A stretch of DNA of 64,000 bases from Telluribacter sp035998675 (GCF_035998675.1 NZ_DASYHI010000018.1:328164-392163); one strand, 5' to 3'. Numbered from the stretch's first letter, positions 1-8,473 are shown. Made by a program: numbers and translations. The notes: a model not told the origin generated them from the sequence alone.

Positions 1-1797
1 CGCTCGGAGCAGGATGACTTCAATGAGGATCAGAACGAAACCAAGGTACTGCGCGTAACGGAATTTATCTCCGCCAACGACCTGGCTTCCTTCATGGACG
101 TAACCGTGCAGGAAGTAATATCGGTATGTATGAGCATGGGTATGTTCGTTTCAATAAACCAGCGTCTGGATGCCGAAGCCATCACGTTTATTGCCGATGA
201 ATTTGGTTACGGGGTAGAGTTTATCTCAGCCGAAGAAGAAGTACAGAACGATGTTTCCATAGAAGTAGATAGTCCGGATGATCTGGTAGAGCGTGCACCA
301 ATTGTTACCATTATGGGACACGTTGACCACGGTAAAACCTCTTTGCTTGACTACATCCGCGAAGCTAACGTTGCGGGCGGTGAAGCCGGAGGTATCACGC
401 AGCACATTGGTGCTTATAGCGTTAAAACAAAAACGGGTAAGCAGGTAACCTTCCTGGATACACCTGGTCACGAAGCCTTTACGGCGATGCGTGCCCGTGG
501 AGCCCAGGTAACGGACGTAGTTATTATTGTTATCGCGGCTGACGACAGTGTCATGCCTCAGACGCGCGAAGCGATCAACCACGCTCAGGTAGCTGGAGTA
601 CCTATTGTATTTGCTTTCAGTAAAGTAGATAAGAATGGGGCTAATACGGAAAAGATCCGGGAAGAACTGGCAAATATGAACCTCCTCGTTGAAGACTGGG
701 GTGGTAAGTACCAGGCTCAGGAAATATCATCTAAGTCAGGAATGGGTATAGATGACCTGCTGGAAAAAGTATTGCTGGAATCCGAACTTCTTGAGCTAAA
801 AGCTAATCCTAACCGTCGGGCTGTAGGTACAGTTATCGAAGCCTCTCTGGATAAAGGCCGTGGGTATGTGACAACTGTATTGGTAGAGACAGGTACTTTA
901 CGGGTAGGAGACATACTATTGGCAGGGGCTAACTTTGGCCGTGTAAAGGCCATGACCGACTACCGTGGTAAGAAACTGAAAGAAGCCGGACCTTCCACTC
1001 CGGTTCAGGTACTAGGTCTGGGTGGAGCGCCACAGGCCGGGGATAAGTTCAACGTGATGGAGAACGAGCGTGACGCCCGTGATATCGCGAACAAGCGCGA
1101 GCAGATCCTGCGCGAGCAGAACATGCGTACCCGTAAACACATTACCCTCGAGGAAATCGGACGCCGGAAAGCCATTGGTACTTTCAAAGAGCTTAACCTG
1201 ATTGTGAAAGGTGACGTGGATGGTTCGGTGGAAGCCTTGTCAGACTCATTGCTACAACTTTCTACCCAGGAGATCCAGGTAAGTATCATTCACAAGGCAG
1301 TAGGACAAATATCCGAGTCGGATGTTAACCTGGCCATTGCTTCCGATGCCATCATTGTGGGCTTCCAGGTACGTCCTTCGCCCAATGCCAAGAAAATGGC
1401 CGAGCAGGAGCAAATAGAGATCCGTCACTACTCCGTAATTTATCGGGCCATTGAGGAGATTAAGGATGCGATGACCGGTATGCTGGCACCGACGGTAGAA
1501 GAGTTTGTTACCGGTAATATCGAAATTCGGGAAACCTTTAAGATTAGCCGCATTGGAACCATTGCCGGTTGCTATGTAACGGATGGATTTGTGAAGCGTA
1601 ATAACAAAATTCGGATTATTCGGGAAGGTATTGTTATCCACACCGGCGAGATCGACTCTCTCAAACGCTTTAAAGATGATGTCAATGAGGTACGGACGGG
1701 CTACGAGTGTGGTCTGAACATCAAGAACTTCAACGATATCGAAGAAGGTGATATTATCGAGAGCTTTGAACTACGCGAAGTAAAACGTACTTTGTAA
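1..1797 (+). CDS. infB: translation initiation factor IF-2, C-terminal part (5' end outside window)
   Basis: IF-2 is the GTPase that places initiator fMet-tRNA on the 30S ribosome. The frame is open from base 1, so the gene starts upstream of the window; about 598 residues are present. The G1 motif GHVDHGKT, the G3 motif DTPGH and a G4-position motif SKVDK are visible, followed by domain II, the linker helix and the C-terminal fMet-tRNA binding domain ending in ELREVKRTL. The variable N-terminal region is off the window. G4 reads SKVD where NKxD is usual. A strong hairpin terminator follows at 1823-1854, so infB ends its transcript. Identity is certain from the GTPase motifs and full C-terminal domain order. 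Confidence 0.97.
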   Translation, partial: RSEQDDFNEDQNETKVLRVTEFISANDLASFMDVTVQEVISVCMSMGMFVSINQRLDAEAITFIADEFGYGVEFISAEEEVQNDVSIEVDSPDDLVERAPIVTIMGHVDHGKTSLLDYIREANVAGGEAGGITQHIGAYSVKTKTGKQVTFLDTPGHEAFTAMRARGAQVTDVVIIVIAADDSVMPQTREAINHAQVAGVPIVFAFSKVDKNGANTEKIREELANMNLLVEDWGGKYQAQEISSKSGMGIDDLLEKVLLESELLELKANPNRRAVGTVIEASLDKGRGYVTTVLVETGTLRVGDILLAGANFGRVKAMTDYRGKKLKEAGPSTPVQVLGLGGAPQAGDKFNVMENERDARDIANKREQILREQNMRTRKHITLEEIGRRKAIGTFKELNLIVKGDVDGSVEALSDSLLQLSTQEIQVSIIHKAVGQISESDVNLAIASDAIIVGFQVRPSPNAKKMAEQEQIEIRHYSVIYRAIEEIKDAMTGMLAPTVEEFVTGNIEIRETFKISRIGTIAGCYVTDGFVKRNNKIRIIREGIVIHTGEIDSLKRFKDDVNEVRTGYECGLNIKNFNDIEEGDIIESFELREVKRTL

Positions 1798-1822
1798 TAT
1801 AACTAAGGTACCTTTAGGTACT

Positions 1823-1854
1823 GCGGCCCTCTGCATCCAGAGGGCCGCTTTTTT
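1823..1854 (+). terminator. intrinsic terminator after infB
   Basis: A perfect 10-bp stem (1823-1832 with 1839-1848), a 6-nt loop and six Ts lie 26 bases past the infB stop. Confidence 0.9.
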
Positions 1855-2013
1855 ATACCTGAATGGGCCCGTATTTTTAGCCCTTTCCTGGGGAAATCCT
1901 TCCTCCTTCATTTACACATCTGCCTGTGCTTTTAAGATGCTTCAGGGGCTTCCTGCAAACGGAACAGTTATTTTATAAAAGCTGAGTATAAACTGTTCTA
2001 AACAGCATTGGAT

Positions 2014-2352
2014 ATGAAAGACTCAAAAAATAGAGATACTGAGGATAACTCAATGGCTCATTATAGAAGCGATAGCGATGCCGACAAGCCAGCTACCTAT
2101 GATCCAGACGACCAAAAGCCTGAGACTACCATAGGCGTTGGACAAGGCTACCGCGATGTACCCCTGGAAGAGTCCGATCCTGATAAAGGTTATAGCGCTA
2201 ATGGGGGGCAGGGAAAGTGGGAGTCTACATTGCCGCTGGCCGATGAGGACATGGACCGGAGGCAGTCGGATCAGCAAAAGAATGAGGACCTTCAGGATAG
2301 CTATGAAAAGATGCAGCGTAACAATAATAAAGAGGAAGGGGAGTCAGAGTAG
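2014..2352 (+). CDS. small hydrophilic acidic protein, function unknown
   Basis: I do not recognise this 112-residue protein. It is very polar, rich in Asp, Glu, Gln, Asn and Lys, with no hydrophobic stretch, no signal peptide and no Cys, and looks largely disordered. A TTG six bases upstream (2008) is possible but the ATG at 2014 is preferred. It is followed after 41 bases (or 2 bases, if a GTG is used) by a second acidic orphan, and the two appear to share the terminator at 2772. No start-proximal Shine-Dalgarno site is seen, as is normal in Bacteroidota. Confidence 0.65.
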   Translation: MKDSKNRDTEDNSMAHYRSDSDADKPATYDPDDQKPETTIGVGQGYRDVPLEESDPDKGYSANGGQGKWESTLPLADEDMDRRQSDQQKNEDLQDSYEKMQRNNNKEEGESE

Positions 2353-2393
2353 AAGTGGAAAAAAATGTGAAACTGATTAAACAGATAGAAATC

Positions 2394-2744
2394 ATGAAAA
2401 ACCGCAATATATTGCCCGAAGACAATGAGGACCTGGACCAGGACCGTATCAGGCAGTCAAAGACGAATCTGACCATGGTGGACCGCAGGCCGGGAGAGAG
2501 TACCTTTCCGAACGGAACCAAGAATCATTCTACTAAATATGACCACGCGCAGAGTGATATTCCATTGGAGCTAATTAATGATATTACGCTTGAAGACAAT
2601 CTTCATGTGGTGGATGATTTGTACGAAGCTGAACAGCGGGCTTTACAGGAAGATGAACTCAGTGACGAAGAACTGGAAAACCTTACCATGGAAGACCTGG
2701 AAGAAGATGAGCTCGATGAGGATGATGAAGAAGAGTTCAAGTAA
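2394..2744 (+). CDS. small acidic protein with poly-acidic tail, function unknown
   Basis: This is a 116-residue protein from the ATG at 2394; an in-frame GTG at 2355 would add 13 residues and sit 2 bases after the previous stop. The last 35 residues are almost all Asp, Glu, Leu and Met, giving a strongly negative tail. There is no signal peptide or membrane segment. It forms a short unit with the preceding acidic gene and ends just before a clear terminator. An acidic tail of this kind could bind a basic partner or simply be disordered; nothing in the sequence decides the role. Confidence 0.65.
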   Translation: MKNRNILPEDNEDLDQDRIRQSKTNLTMVDRRPGESTFPNGTKNHSTKYDHAQSDIPLELINDITLEDNLHVVDDLYEAEQRALQEDELSDEELENLTMEDLEEDELDEDDEEEFK

Positions 2745-2771
2745 GCTGATTTAACCTACGATTTTCTGGAA

Positions 2772-2797
2772 GGCCGCCCCAAAGGGCGGCCTTTTTT
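2772..2797 (+). terminator. intrinsic terminator of the acidic-protein pair
   Basis: An 8-bp GC stem (2772-2779 with 2784-2791), a CAAA loop and six Ts are present. Confidence 0.9.
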
Positions 2798-2891
2798 GTA
2801 TAATATAACTAAGGCTTCTTTGTGTAAAAAAAATGTAAGATATGGGTGAAAAATAATTGAATATATGATATGTATATTATATATTATGTTT

Positions 2892-2899
2892 TATATTTG
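2892..2899 (+). promoter_or_regulatory. -7 promoter box TATATTTG
   Basis: This is an exact match to the Bacteroidota TAnnTTTG -7 element, set in a very AT-rich stretch about 93 bases before the ATG at 2992. Confidence 0.45.
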
Positions 2900-2991
2900 T
2901 ACTACCATGAAGAGGGGCAACAGCGGTTTGCTGAGCTATTGGCTTTCTTTTTTATTTACTATATTACTTATTATATTTTATACTCGCAGAC

Positions 2992-3675
2992 ATGAAATCG
3001 AACAACGAGTTAACGAGTCAAAACGAAGAGGAGCAGAACCTGCGCTCCTACCAGCTGGTACGTACCGACGAGGAGTCAGGCGAAACGCTGGTGATGGACA
3101 AGTACCTGTATTTTGAAGGTCGTCCGCGTGAATACCGTTTCAACGGACAGAGCGGACAGTTCAACCTGTACGGCGATCGTATTCTGACCGACGAGAAGGG
3201 ACGTATGCTGACTACTTTCTCTTTTCAACCCATTGCCTACCGAATTTTTGAAGATACCCTTTTTGGCCGTACCGTACGTGAACTGTGGGCGGAGATATTC
3301 TTTGTGGACGACGAAGACTGTGTGTCTTCCCTTATGTTCAATAATACGTCAGTCAACGAACTGTACCGCATGATGGAGCCTATTCTGTACGAACGGCAGA
3401 CCCTATGTGACGTAACTGTAACGGTACGCCCCGAGAAAGTATTCAGTAAGTCTGATCCTACCAAGTCCTGGTTTATTGCCCGGTTCTCGTACGAGACAGC
3501 TCCGGCCAGCCGTGTTCGCGAACTGCGTGAGTATGCCCGTGACCACCGAATTTATCGCAGCGAAACCCTTACCAGCGGTGCGCAGCACAAGTTAATATCA
3601 CGGTCATACTACAATGCCATCGAGTCGCTGGACGACTACTCGCTGACCAATGGTTCTTCGGCCAAGGCCGCTTAA
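2992..3675 (+). CDS. conserved-looking protein of unknown function
   Basis: This 227-residue soluble protein has no signal peptide or membrane helix and I do not recognise a family. Residues about 30-130 alternate hydrophobic and polar residues in a way that suggests beta structure; the C-terminal third is Arg/Tyr-rich and ends in a Ser/Ala tail. The ATG at 2992 sits downstream of a good -7 box at 2892. The next gene starts 23 bases after its stop in the same direction, so they are probably co-transcribed. Base composition matches the surrounding chromosome. Confidence 0.75.
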   Translation: MKSNNELTSQNEEEQNLRSYQLVRTDEESGETLVMDKYLYFEGRPREYRFNGQSGQFNLYGDRILTDEKGRMLTTFSFQPIAYRIFEDTLFGRTVRELWAEIFFVDDEDCVSSLMFNNTSVNELYRMMEPILYERQTLCDVTVTVRPEKVFSKSDPTKSWFIARFSYETAPASRVRELREYARDHRIYRSETLTSGAQHKLISRSYYNAIESLDDYSLTNGSSAKAA

Positions 3676-3698
3676 TAAAAAGTAATCCGGTAACGTCA

Positions 3699-3923
3699 AT
3701 GATAGCACTAAAAGGAGATAAGGTACTGTATCTGGTTCACCCTGATACAGTTGAGTTGGTGGAGGTTGAAGCAGGCCGGACCCGCCTTGTGACGACGCAC
3801 CAGACAATAGTGGTAGACACGGATGACAACCTGGAAGCGCTTAAGTACCTGTGTGGGCCGGAGGACCTGCACGAGCTGATGACACTACCACCGTTGACCC
3901 GGGCCAGCGACCTTCCGTTTTAA
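3699..3923 (+). CDS. small protein of unknown function
   Basis: This 74-residue protein lies 23 bases after the 227-residue gene and is probably its operon partner. It has an N-terminal beta-hairpin-like pattern followed by a Leu-rich acidic segment; there is no Cys pair, signal or membrane span. Its stop codon overlaps the stop of the convergent repressor gene by 4 bases, and the overlap lies inside a hairpin that can end transcription from both sides. Confidence 0.65.
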   Translation: MIALKGDKVLYLVHPDTVELVEVEAGRTRLVTTHQTIVVDTDDNLEALKYLCGPEDLHELMTLPPLTRASDLPF

Positions 3924-3932
3924 AAAACGGAA
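3913..3932. terminator. bidirectional terminator over two overlapping stop codons
   Basis: An 8-bp inverted repeat (3913-3920 with 3925-3932) has a four-base centre and spans both TAA stops of the convergent genes. Confidence 0.5.
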
Positions 3933-4390
3933 AGGTTGCCCGGCTCGCGGTGAATAACCTCCCGCAAAATCAGGATCTGCTGTTTGAGTAGCTGAATAGT
4001 ATCATCACGATCTGTCAACTGTCTTTCCAGCAGCCGGTTATGTTCGCGCAGGATGAGGGTTTCGTTCGAAGGTCCGCTTTGCTCCGTATGGGGTTGGGAA
4101 GAACTATCGGCTTGTTTGCCTCCGGGAGTAGCCTGGTTGGTTTTGAAGGGCTCTCCGGCGCCTCTTAGCAGCCAGTCTCCGTTGATGTCGTCAAATCGGT
4201 TCACGATGCTGATAAGCGTTTCGTAGCTCGGCTTTGTTTTGCGCCTTAGTATGGTATAAAGTTTGGCGGGTTTATCAAAGCCAAGCTCTTTGCTTAGGCC
4301 ATAAGCGGTTAATCCTTTGGTTTGCATGATGTATTCCAGGCAGCCGTAGATATCGCTGGGAGTGTCAGAATCTGATGCAGTGTAGGACAT
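3920..4390 (-). CDS. XRE/CI-like helix-turn-helix repressor with C-terminal coiled coil
   Basis: This 156-residue protein is a probable DNA-binding repressor. Residues about 12-75 form a helix-turn-helix domain of the phage-repressor type, closing with the motif DINGDWLLRGAGEPF that resembles the family's INPDWLLtGEG ending. A polar linker rich in Gln/Ser follows, then a heptad-like Leu/Glu helix (about 110-150) suited to dimerisation. There is no peptidase domain, so it is not a LexA-type self-cleaving repressor. It is divergent from the unknown/PIN pair starting at 4477, with an inverted repeat covering its own promoter and start, which suggests it represses itself and possibly the divergent genes. 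Confidence 0.8.
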   Translation of the reverse strand: MSYTASDSDTPSDIYGCLEYIMQTKGLTAYGLSKELGFDKPAKLYTILRRKTKPSYETLISIVNRFDDINGDWLLRGAGEPFKTNQATPGGKQADSSSQPHTEQSGPSNETLILREHNRLLERQLTDRDDTIQLLKQQILILREVIHREPGNLSVF

Positions 4391-4432
4391 TGTCTATTAT
4401 GTTTTAATTGTATTTGGTTCAAAAATAGACAA
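4390..4432. promoter_or_regulatory. candidate operator: 9-bp inverted repeat in divergent promoter region
   Basis: TTGTCTATT at 4390-4398 is repeated exactly inverted at 4424-4432, 34 bp centre to centre. One arm touches the repressor start codon and the other overlaps its -7 box. Confidence 0.5.
4420..4427 (-). promoter_or_regulatory. -7 promoter box TATTTTTG for the repressor
   Basis: This exact TAnnTTTG match on the minus strand is about 30 bases before the repressor ATG and is overlapped by an arm of the inverted repeat. Confidence 0.45.
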
Positions 4433-4476
4433 ATATTATTTATTTAAGCAAGTTAAGTTATAAAAATAATTTAACC

Positions 4477-5088
4477 ATGACTGGATCAGAGCCTATAATT
4501 AATAATTCAGATAGTATGAGTTCCAAATCGTTGCGGTGGCGACCCGAGGATTTGTTGCTCACCTGGCTGGTTCCTATGAGCTGGGAAGAACTGGCCGCAG
4601 ACAGTGATGACCGGGCCCTGGAAGCCTACCGGGCCCTGGAGCTTAGCGTCCGGTTGCAGGATGCTTTTGAAGCCCCCAAGCTTCGTGACTTGACTCCCCG
4701 CTTAGGTCAGGAAACTATTCTGAAGCTGTTGGCTTACGCCTGGGTGCGTTATACAAAACGGGAGGGTAAGGAGGCTGTATTGCCTGCGCAGTTACGGCAA
4801 TGGGCTCAATTTCTTCTGGATAGCTATCCGCTGGAAAGTATAAAAGATATTATATATGCCTTTCGAAGAATAGGTGCCCAGTATGATACGCCCCGGGAAG
4901 TAATGACGGAGTATCTGGAATGGAAAAGTCAGAAGCTGGAAGAGTGGCACCGGAGTTATAAAGATTCCCCCGACACTTTACCCGATTGGATTTTAGCACA
5001 TTGTCCCCCTCACTGGTTTGAAAACAATAAAAGAAATGAAGCAACCCAAAACCGCCGTACTACCAACGACACCGACCAGGCTGCCTGA
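4477..5088 (+). CDS. protein of unknown function, upstream partner of PIN protein
   Basis: I do not recognise this 203-residue soluble protein. It is mostly helical and rich in Trp, Leu and Glu, with repeated Trp-containing segments (RWRPEDLLLTWLVP, WEELAADSDD, LEWKSQKLEEWHRSY) and a polar disordered tail. It is divergent from the XRE repressor and its last 53 bases overlap the PIN-domain gene in another frame, so the two are translationally linked. In a classical toxin-antitoxin pair this position would hold the antitoxin, but the protein has no recognisable antitoxin DNA-binding fold and is longer than usual. Confidence 0.7.
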   Translation: MTGSEPIINNSDSMSSKSLRWRPEDLLLTWLVPMSWEELAADSDDRALEAYRALELSVRLQDAFEAPKLRDLTPRLGQETILKLLAYAWVRYTKREGKEAVLPAQLRQWAQFLLDSYPLESIKDIIYAFRRIGAQYDTPREVMTEYLEWKSQKLEEWHRSYKDSPDTLPDWILAHCPPHWFENNKRNEATQNRRTTNDTDQAA

Positions 5089-5698
5089 TAAAGAAGCCGC
5101 CAAAGCAGAAGCCCGAAAAGAAGTAGCCTGGCAGAAGTGGATTAAGCTGAATGTGGTATACGTGAGTCCGGACGTATGGGGAACCGACTTTTCGGAAAGG
5201 TACCACGCCGAAAAAACCATCGCTGATTTGCGTAAACTTCCCACGCGGGTACTGGTTGACACCCCTACGCTTGATTACCTCGTGCGGGACCCGTCGCGAC
5301 TTTCCCATAATGCCCTGCTCATCCTGAATGACGCCGATACGGAGTGTATCGTTAGTGCGGCGACCTGGTGGGAGTGGGCCGAGAAGGTACGGGAGGGGCA
5401 GTATATACTTCGGGCCGACTTTGGTGCGTTCATGTCCCGCATGACCAAGAGCTTTGGGCTGTCGCAGGGAGAGCTGAACTCACAGGTTATGAACGAATTT
5501 ACCCGCCTACAGCCAGTAAACCAGCTGGTTGAAGTAGCAGCCGGTACCAAGTCCGGAGCTGCTACCCATTTATTGAGCAGTGAAAACACCTACAACCGTT
5601 GGCTGGTAGCCCATGCTGTATCCCTGGAGGTTCCACTGCTAACGCCGGATCTGCAGTTTGGGGCTTACAAAAAATCCGGACTTAAAGTACTATGGTAA
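5036..5698 (+). CDS. PIN-domain protein (VapC-like fold) with incomplete active site
   Basis: This 220-residue protein has a C-terminal PIN nuclease fold (about residues 70-220) behind a 70-residue Lys/Ala-rich N-terminal extension. The VapC-like landmarks are VDTPTLDYLV (Asp75), VSAATWWEWAEKVREG (Glu113), YNRWLVAHA (Asn187, where the family has Asp in FDR) and LLTPDLQF (Asp205), ending in VLW. PIN toxins cleave RNA with three or four acidic residues around Mg2+; here the third is Asn, so activity may be weak or lost. The ATG at 5036 is chosen over a TTG at 5018 that would lengthen the overlap with the preceding gene. The middle of the domain carries a longer insert than usual. Confidence 0.75.
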   Translation: MKQPKTAVLPTTPTRLPDKEAAKAEARKEVAWQKWIKLNVVYVSPDVWGTDFSERYHAEKTIADLRKLPTRVLVDTPTLDYLVRDPSRLSHNALLILNDADTECIVSAATWWEWAEKVREGQYILRADFGAFMSRMTKSFGLSQGELNSQVMNEFTRLQPVNQLVEVAAGTKSGAATHLLSSENTYNRWLVAHAVSLEVPLLTPDLQFGAYKKSGLKVLW

Positions 5699-5702
5699 TA
5701 AT

Positions 5703-7037
5703 TTACCTGGCTGGTGAGGTACTGCTCAACCAGCCCGTCGCTCCGTCTTCGGTCCTTACCAATTCATAATCTTCAAAGTACCCGAGTACTTCCACCGTTT
5801 CATTACCCGTTAGTGAGCGAACTGTTTCTGCTCCGCCCACTGGCAGGTTAATAAGCGGTAAGGGAGTACTTACTTTTCTTTTGGTCAGTTGTCCTTCAAT
5901 GGGCTGTAGTGAAGTAGTAGCAATATAACCCTTGGTACCGTCGGGCAGGAGTACCCGGTAGCTCCGGGCCGACTGGCCCGTGATCCAAACTACAGCATGC
6001 TTATTTAAGGGAGCGATTTTCTCCTTCAGATCATAAGAGCGAAAAAGGTTTCCTTTCTGCGCAAGACGGGCGGTGTCGCCCAACCAGCGCGTGGCTGCCA
6101 AATTGGGTAGTCGTTCTTCCCGGTCATTTACAAAAGGCAAAGGATCACGAGCCCCTGACCAGCCTCCGTAAATACCAAAGTGCAGATGTGGTGCCGTGGT
6201 AATAGCGTTTCCTGTATTCCCTACGGTACCCAGCGTATCTCCGCGTTTTACCCGTTGCCCTACCGTTACCAGCTGCGTGTCCAGGTGCGCGTAGTACAGC
6301 GAAATACCCAGGCCCGTTGCTGACACCGATACTACATTTCCGCCCAGGTTATTGGTACCCACCCGGGAAACAAATCCATTGGCGGCAGCGACTACAGGAG
6401 TACCTCGGGGAGCTCTTATGTCAATCCCTTCGTGCGAGCGCCGGCCCGCATCCCGGACGGCACCCCAGTAGCTGATAATATCGGCCCGACTTCGGCTGGC
6501 AACCGGAAAGCCCAGCACCGGCTCCGTTTTCAGGTTCAGGGTAATGGAAGCTACATTATTTAAACCAGTCTGCAGGCGTAGCAAAAGCGTTTCCTCCTGA
6601 CCGCCTCCGTACACTATCACCGAATCATCCTTAGCCATATAGGCTACGCGCTCAGGCTTCCCCGTTTGCGAAACCCGGAAAAGGTCAGCGAAAAGCCGCA
6701 AGGTACTGTCATTGCCGGTTGGGTCGGTTGATATCACCAGCCGACGACCAGCAGGAACTACAAATCGATAGGAATGTGCAGAAACCGAGTCTCCAAAGAA
6801 ATCTTTTTCCCGATAAGGCAACCCCACCAGGAGGGAGTCAGAAAGTACCTGTTCGGCCTGTCGTTGCCACGCGCGACCTGCCGGAGTCCGGTCTAATTTC
6901 TTGCGTCTCAGGTCGCGCTCATAAAACTCCCGTGGGGTAGTAGGAAACCATTGGGTTATAGGCGGAATCTTTAAGTTACAGGAGGCAAGGGTACCTAGTA
7001 AGAAAAGTATTAAAAATCTATTTGTATGTTTTTTCAT
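5703..7037 (-). CDS. M23-family peptidoglycan endopeptidase lipoprotein with SH3-like tail
   Basis: This 444-residue lipoprotein is a predicted cell-wall endopeptidase. The N-terminus is a signal peptide with lipobox LASC (Cys20). The LytM/M23 domain spans about residues 175-295 with zinc and catalytic residues in place: His202 and Asp206 in SHEGIDI, His251 in YYAHLD, and His284/His286 in PHLHFGIY. After it come two SH3-like segments (about 330-445). Residues 80-175 look like a beta-rich prepeptidase domain. The gene ends 4 bases from the convergent PIN gene and stands alone. It probably acts on peptidoglycan from the periplasmic face of the outer membrane. Confidence 0.92.
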   Translation of the reverse strand: MKKHTNRFLILFLLGTLASCNLKIPPITQWFPTTPREFYERDLRRKKLDRTPAGRAWQRQAEQVLSDSLLVGLPYREKDFFGDSVSAHSYRFVVPAGRRLVISTDPTGNDSTLRLFADLFRVSQTGKPERVAYMAKDDSVIVYGGGQEETLLLRLQTGLNNVASITLNLKTEPVLGFPVASRSRADIISYWGAVRDAGRRSHEGIDIRAPRGTPVVAAANGFVSRVGTNNLGGNVVSVSATGLGISLYYAHLDTQLVTVGQRVKRGDTLGTVGNTGNAITTAPHLHFGIYGGWSGARDPLPFVNDREERLPNLAATRWLGDTARLAQKGNLFRSYDLKEKIAPLNKHAVVWITGQSARSYRVLLPDGTKGYIATTSLQPIEGQLTKRKVSTPLPLINLPVGGAETVRSLTGNETVEVLGYFEDYELVRTEDGATGWLSSTSPAR

Positions 7038-7132
7038 AGTGTATCAAAGTCTGCTAATGTTAGTTCGGGGAGGAACAAATCTGTGCCAGCCTAAACATAA
7101 AATCTTCATAAAAGAGCCTAAATGCAAGATTT

Positions 7133-7324
7133 TCAGGCGGCTCTTCGGCGATTCTGCTGTTGATAGTGCTCCTCGTACAGAGCAAGCCCCGCTCTGACAG
7201 CAGCCTCAAAGTCTGGGAGGCTAAGCTTACATTCTTCTTTGGTTCTGAGGCAGGTAACGGTAATATATCCCTGCCGGGCTACTTCCTGCTTTATCACTAG
7301 TTGGGCAGCTTGTTTTACTCTCAT
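7133..7324 (-). CDS. small protein of unknown function
   Basis: This 63-residue protein is basic at both ends (ends QQNRRRAA) with a mixed helix/strand pattern and no signal or membrane span. It starts with ATG at 7324 and is divergent from ruvB with 120 AT-rich bases between. I do not recognise a family; codon use resembles neighbouring genes, which is why I keep it. Confidence 0.55.
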   Translation of the reverse strand: MRVKQAAQLVIKQEVARQGYITVTCLRTKEECKLSLPDFEAAVRAGLALYEEHYQQQNRRRAA

Positions 7325-7407
7325 GGTAGTAAATTTTTATAATGTAAATATATTATAAATTGTCTATATAACTGCTATTTTATGATAAAAGTTAAATACA
7401 AATTTAG

Positions 7408-7415
7408 TATATTTG
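7408..7415 (+). promoter_or_regulatory. -7 promoter box TATATTTG for ruvB
   Basis: This exact TAnnTTTG match ends 29 bases before the ruvB ATG, in an AT-rich leader. Confidence 0.5.
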
Positions 7416-7444
7416 ATTATTGAATAACAAACAAAACCAGGCTG

Positions 7445-8473
7445 ATGAGTAGCAGTATTGTGAGACAGAAAAAGCCGCTTTCGAGCGGAGAAGTTGAGCT
7501 GGAAAGGGCGCTAAGACCACTTTCTTTCAGCGATTTTACGGGTCAGGACAAAGTAGTGGAGAACATGAAAGTATTCGTGAAGGCGGCACGGCAGCGCGAG
7601 GAGCCTTTGGACCATGTGCTGCTGTACGGCCCTCCCGGATTGGGTAAAACCACGCTCTCCCATATCCTGGCCAATGAGATGGGCGCCGGAATAAAGACTA
7701 CCACCGGTCCGGTACTGGATAAGCCCAGCGAGCTGGCCGGAATCCTGACGAATCTACAACCCGGCGATGTCTTGTTTATTGATGAGATTCACCGCCTCAA
7801 TCCGGTAGTCGAGGAATATCTTTACTCGGCCATGGAAGATTATAAGATTGATATAGTATTGGATACCGGCCCCAACGCCCGTACGGTTCAGATAGGCCTT
7901 AGCCCTTTCACCCTGATTGGGGCCACTACCCGTTCGGGGTTGCTCACGGCGCCACTACGGGCGCGGTTTGGTATTAACGCCCGGCTGGAATACTACTCTG
8001 CTGAGCTGCTTTCCACGATTATTAGTCGTTCGGCGATCTTGTTGGGCAGCCCTATTGACGCCGCTGGTGCCTACGAGCTGGCCAGCCGCAGCCGGGGTAC
8101 TCCGCGTATTGCCAACAACCTGCTGCGCCGTACCCGCGACTTCGCCCAGGTACTTGGCGACGGTACTATTACGCTGGATATCGTCAAGCGTACCCTGGTT
8201 GCCCTGGAAGTTGATGAGGGAGGACTGGACGATATGGATAACCGTATTCTCATGGCTATTATTGACAAGTTTAAAGGAGGACCGGTTGGGCTAAGTACCA
8301 TTGCTACGGCCATTGGGGATGAGTCGGAAACCATTGAGGAAGTGTATGAGCCTTACCTGATTCAGGAGGGATTTATAAAGCGTACCCCGCGTGGGCGCGA
8401 AGCAACCGAAAAAGCTTACCAGCACCTGGGGCTCAACCTACCCGACCGCTTTTTGCTGGACCAGGCAGCGTAG
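7445..8473 (+). CDS. ruvB: Holliday junction branch-migration helicase RuvB
   Basis: RuvB is the AAA+ motor that, with RuvA, drives branch migration of Holliday junctions. The 342 residues match the family length. Walker A is GPPGLGKTT (about 62-70), Walker B is FIDEIHRL (about 111-118), sensor 1 lies in LIGATTRSGLL, and the C-terminal winged helix contains RTPRGREATEKAY. The start ATG at 7445 follows a consensus -7 box. It is a single-gene unit; ruvA and ruvC are not nearby. Confidence 0.98.
   Translation: MSSSIVRQKKPLSSGEVELERALRPLSFSDFTGQDKVVENMKVFVKAARQREEPLDHVLLYGPPGLGKTTLSHILANEMGAGIKTTTGPVLDKPSELAGILTNLQPGDVLFIDEIHRLNPVVEEYLYSAMEDYKIDIVLDTGPNARTVQIGLSPFTLIGATTRSGLLTAPLRARFGINARLEYYSAELLSTIISRSAILLGSPIDAAGAYELASRSRGTPRIANNLLRRTRDFAQVLGDGTITLDIVKRTLVALEVDEGGLDDMDNRILMAIIDKFKGGPVGLSTIATAIGDESETIEEVYEPYLIQEGFIKRTPRGREATEKAYQHLGLNLPDRFLLDQAA

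Noticed and set aside
2865..3116. Frame with a hydrophobic N-terminus overlapping the 227-residue gene
   Set aside because: It overlaps a better-supported gene out of frame and its second half reads as noise; the -7 box at 2892 fits the main gene.
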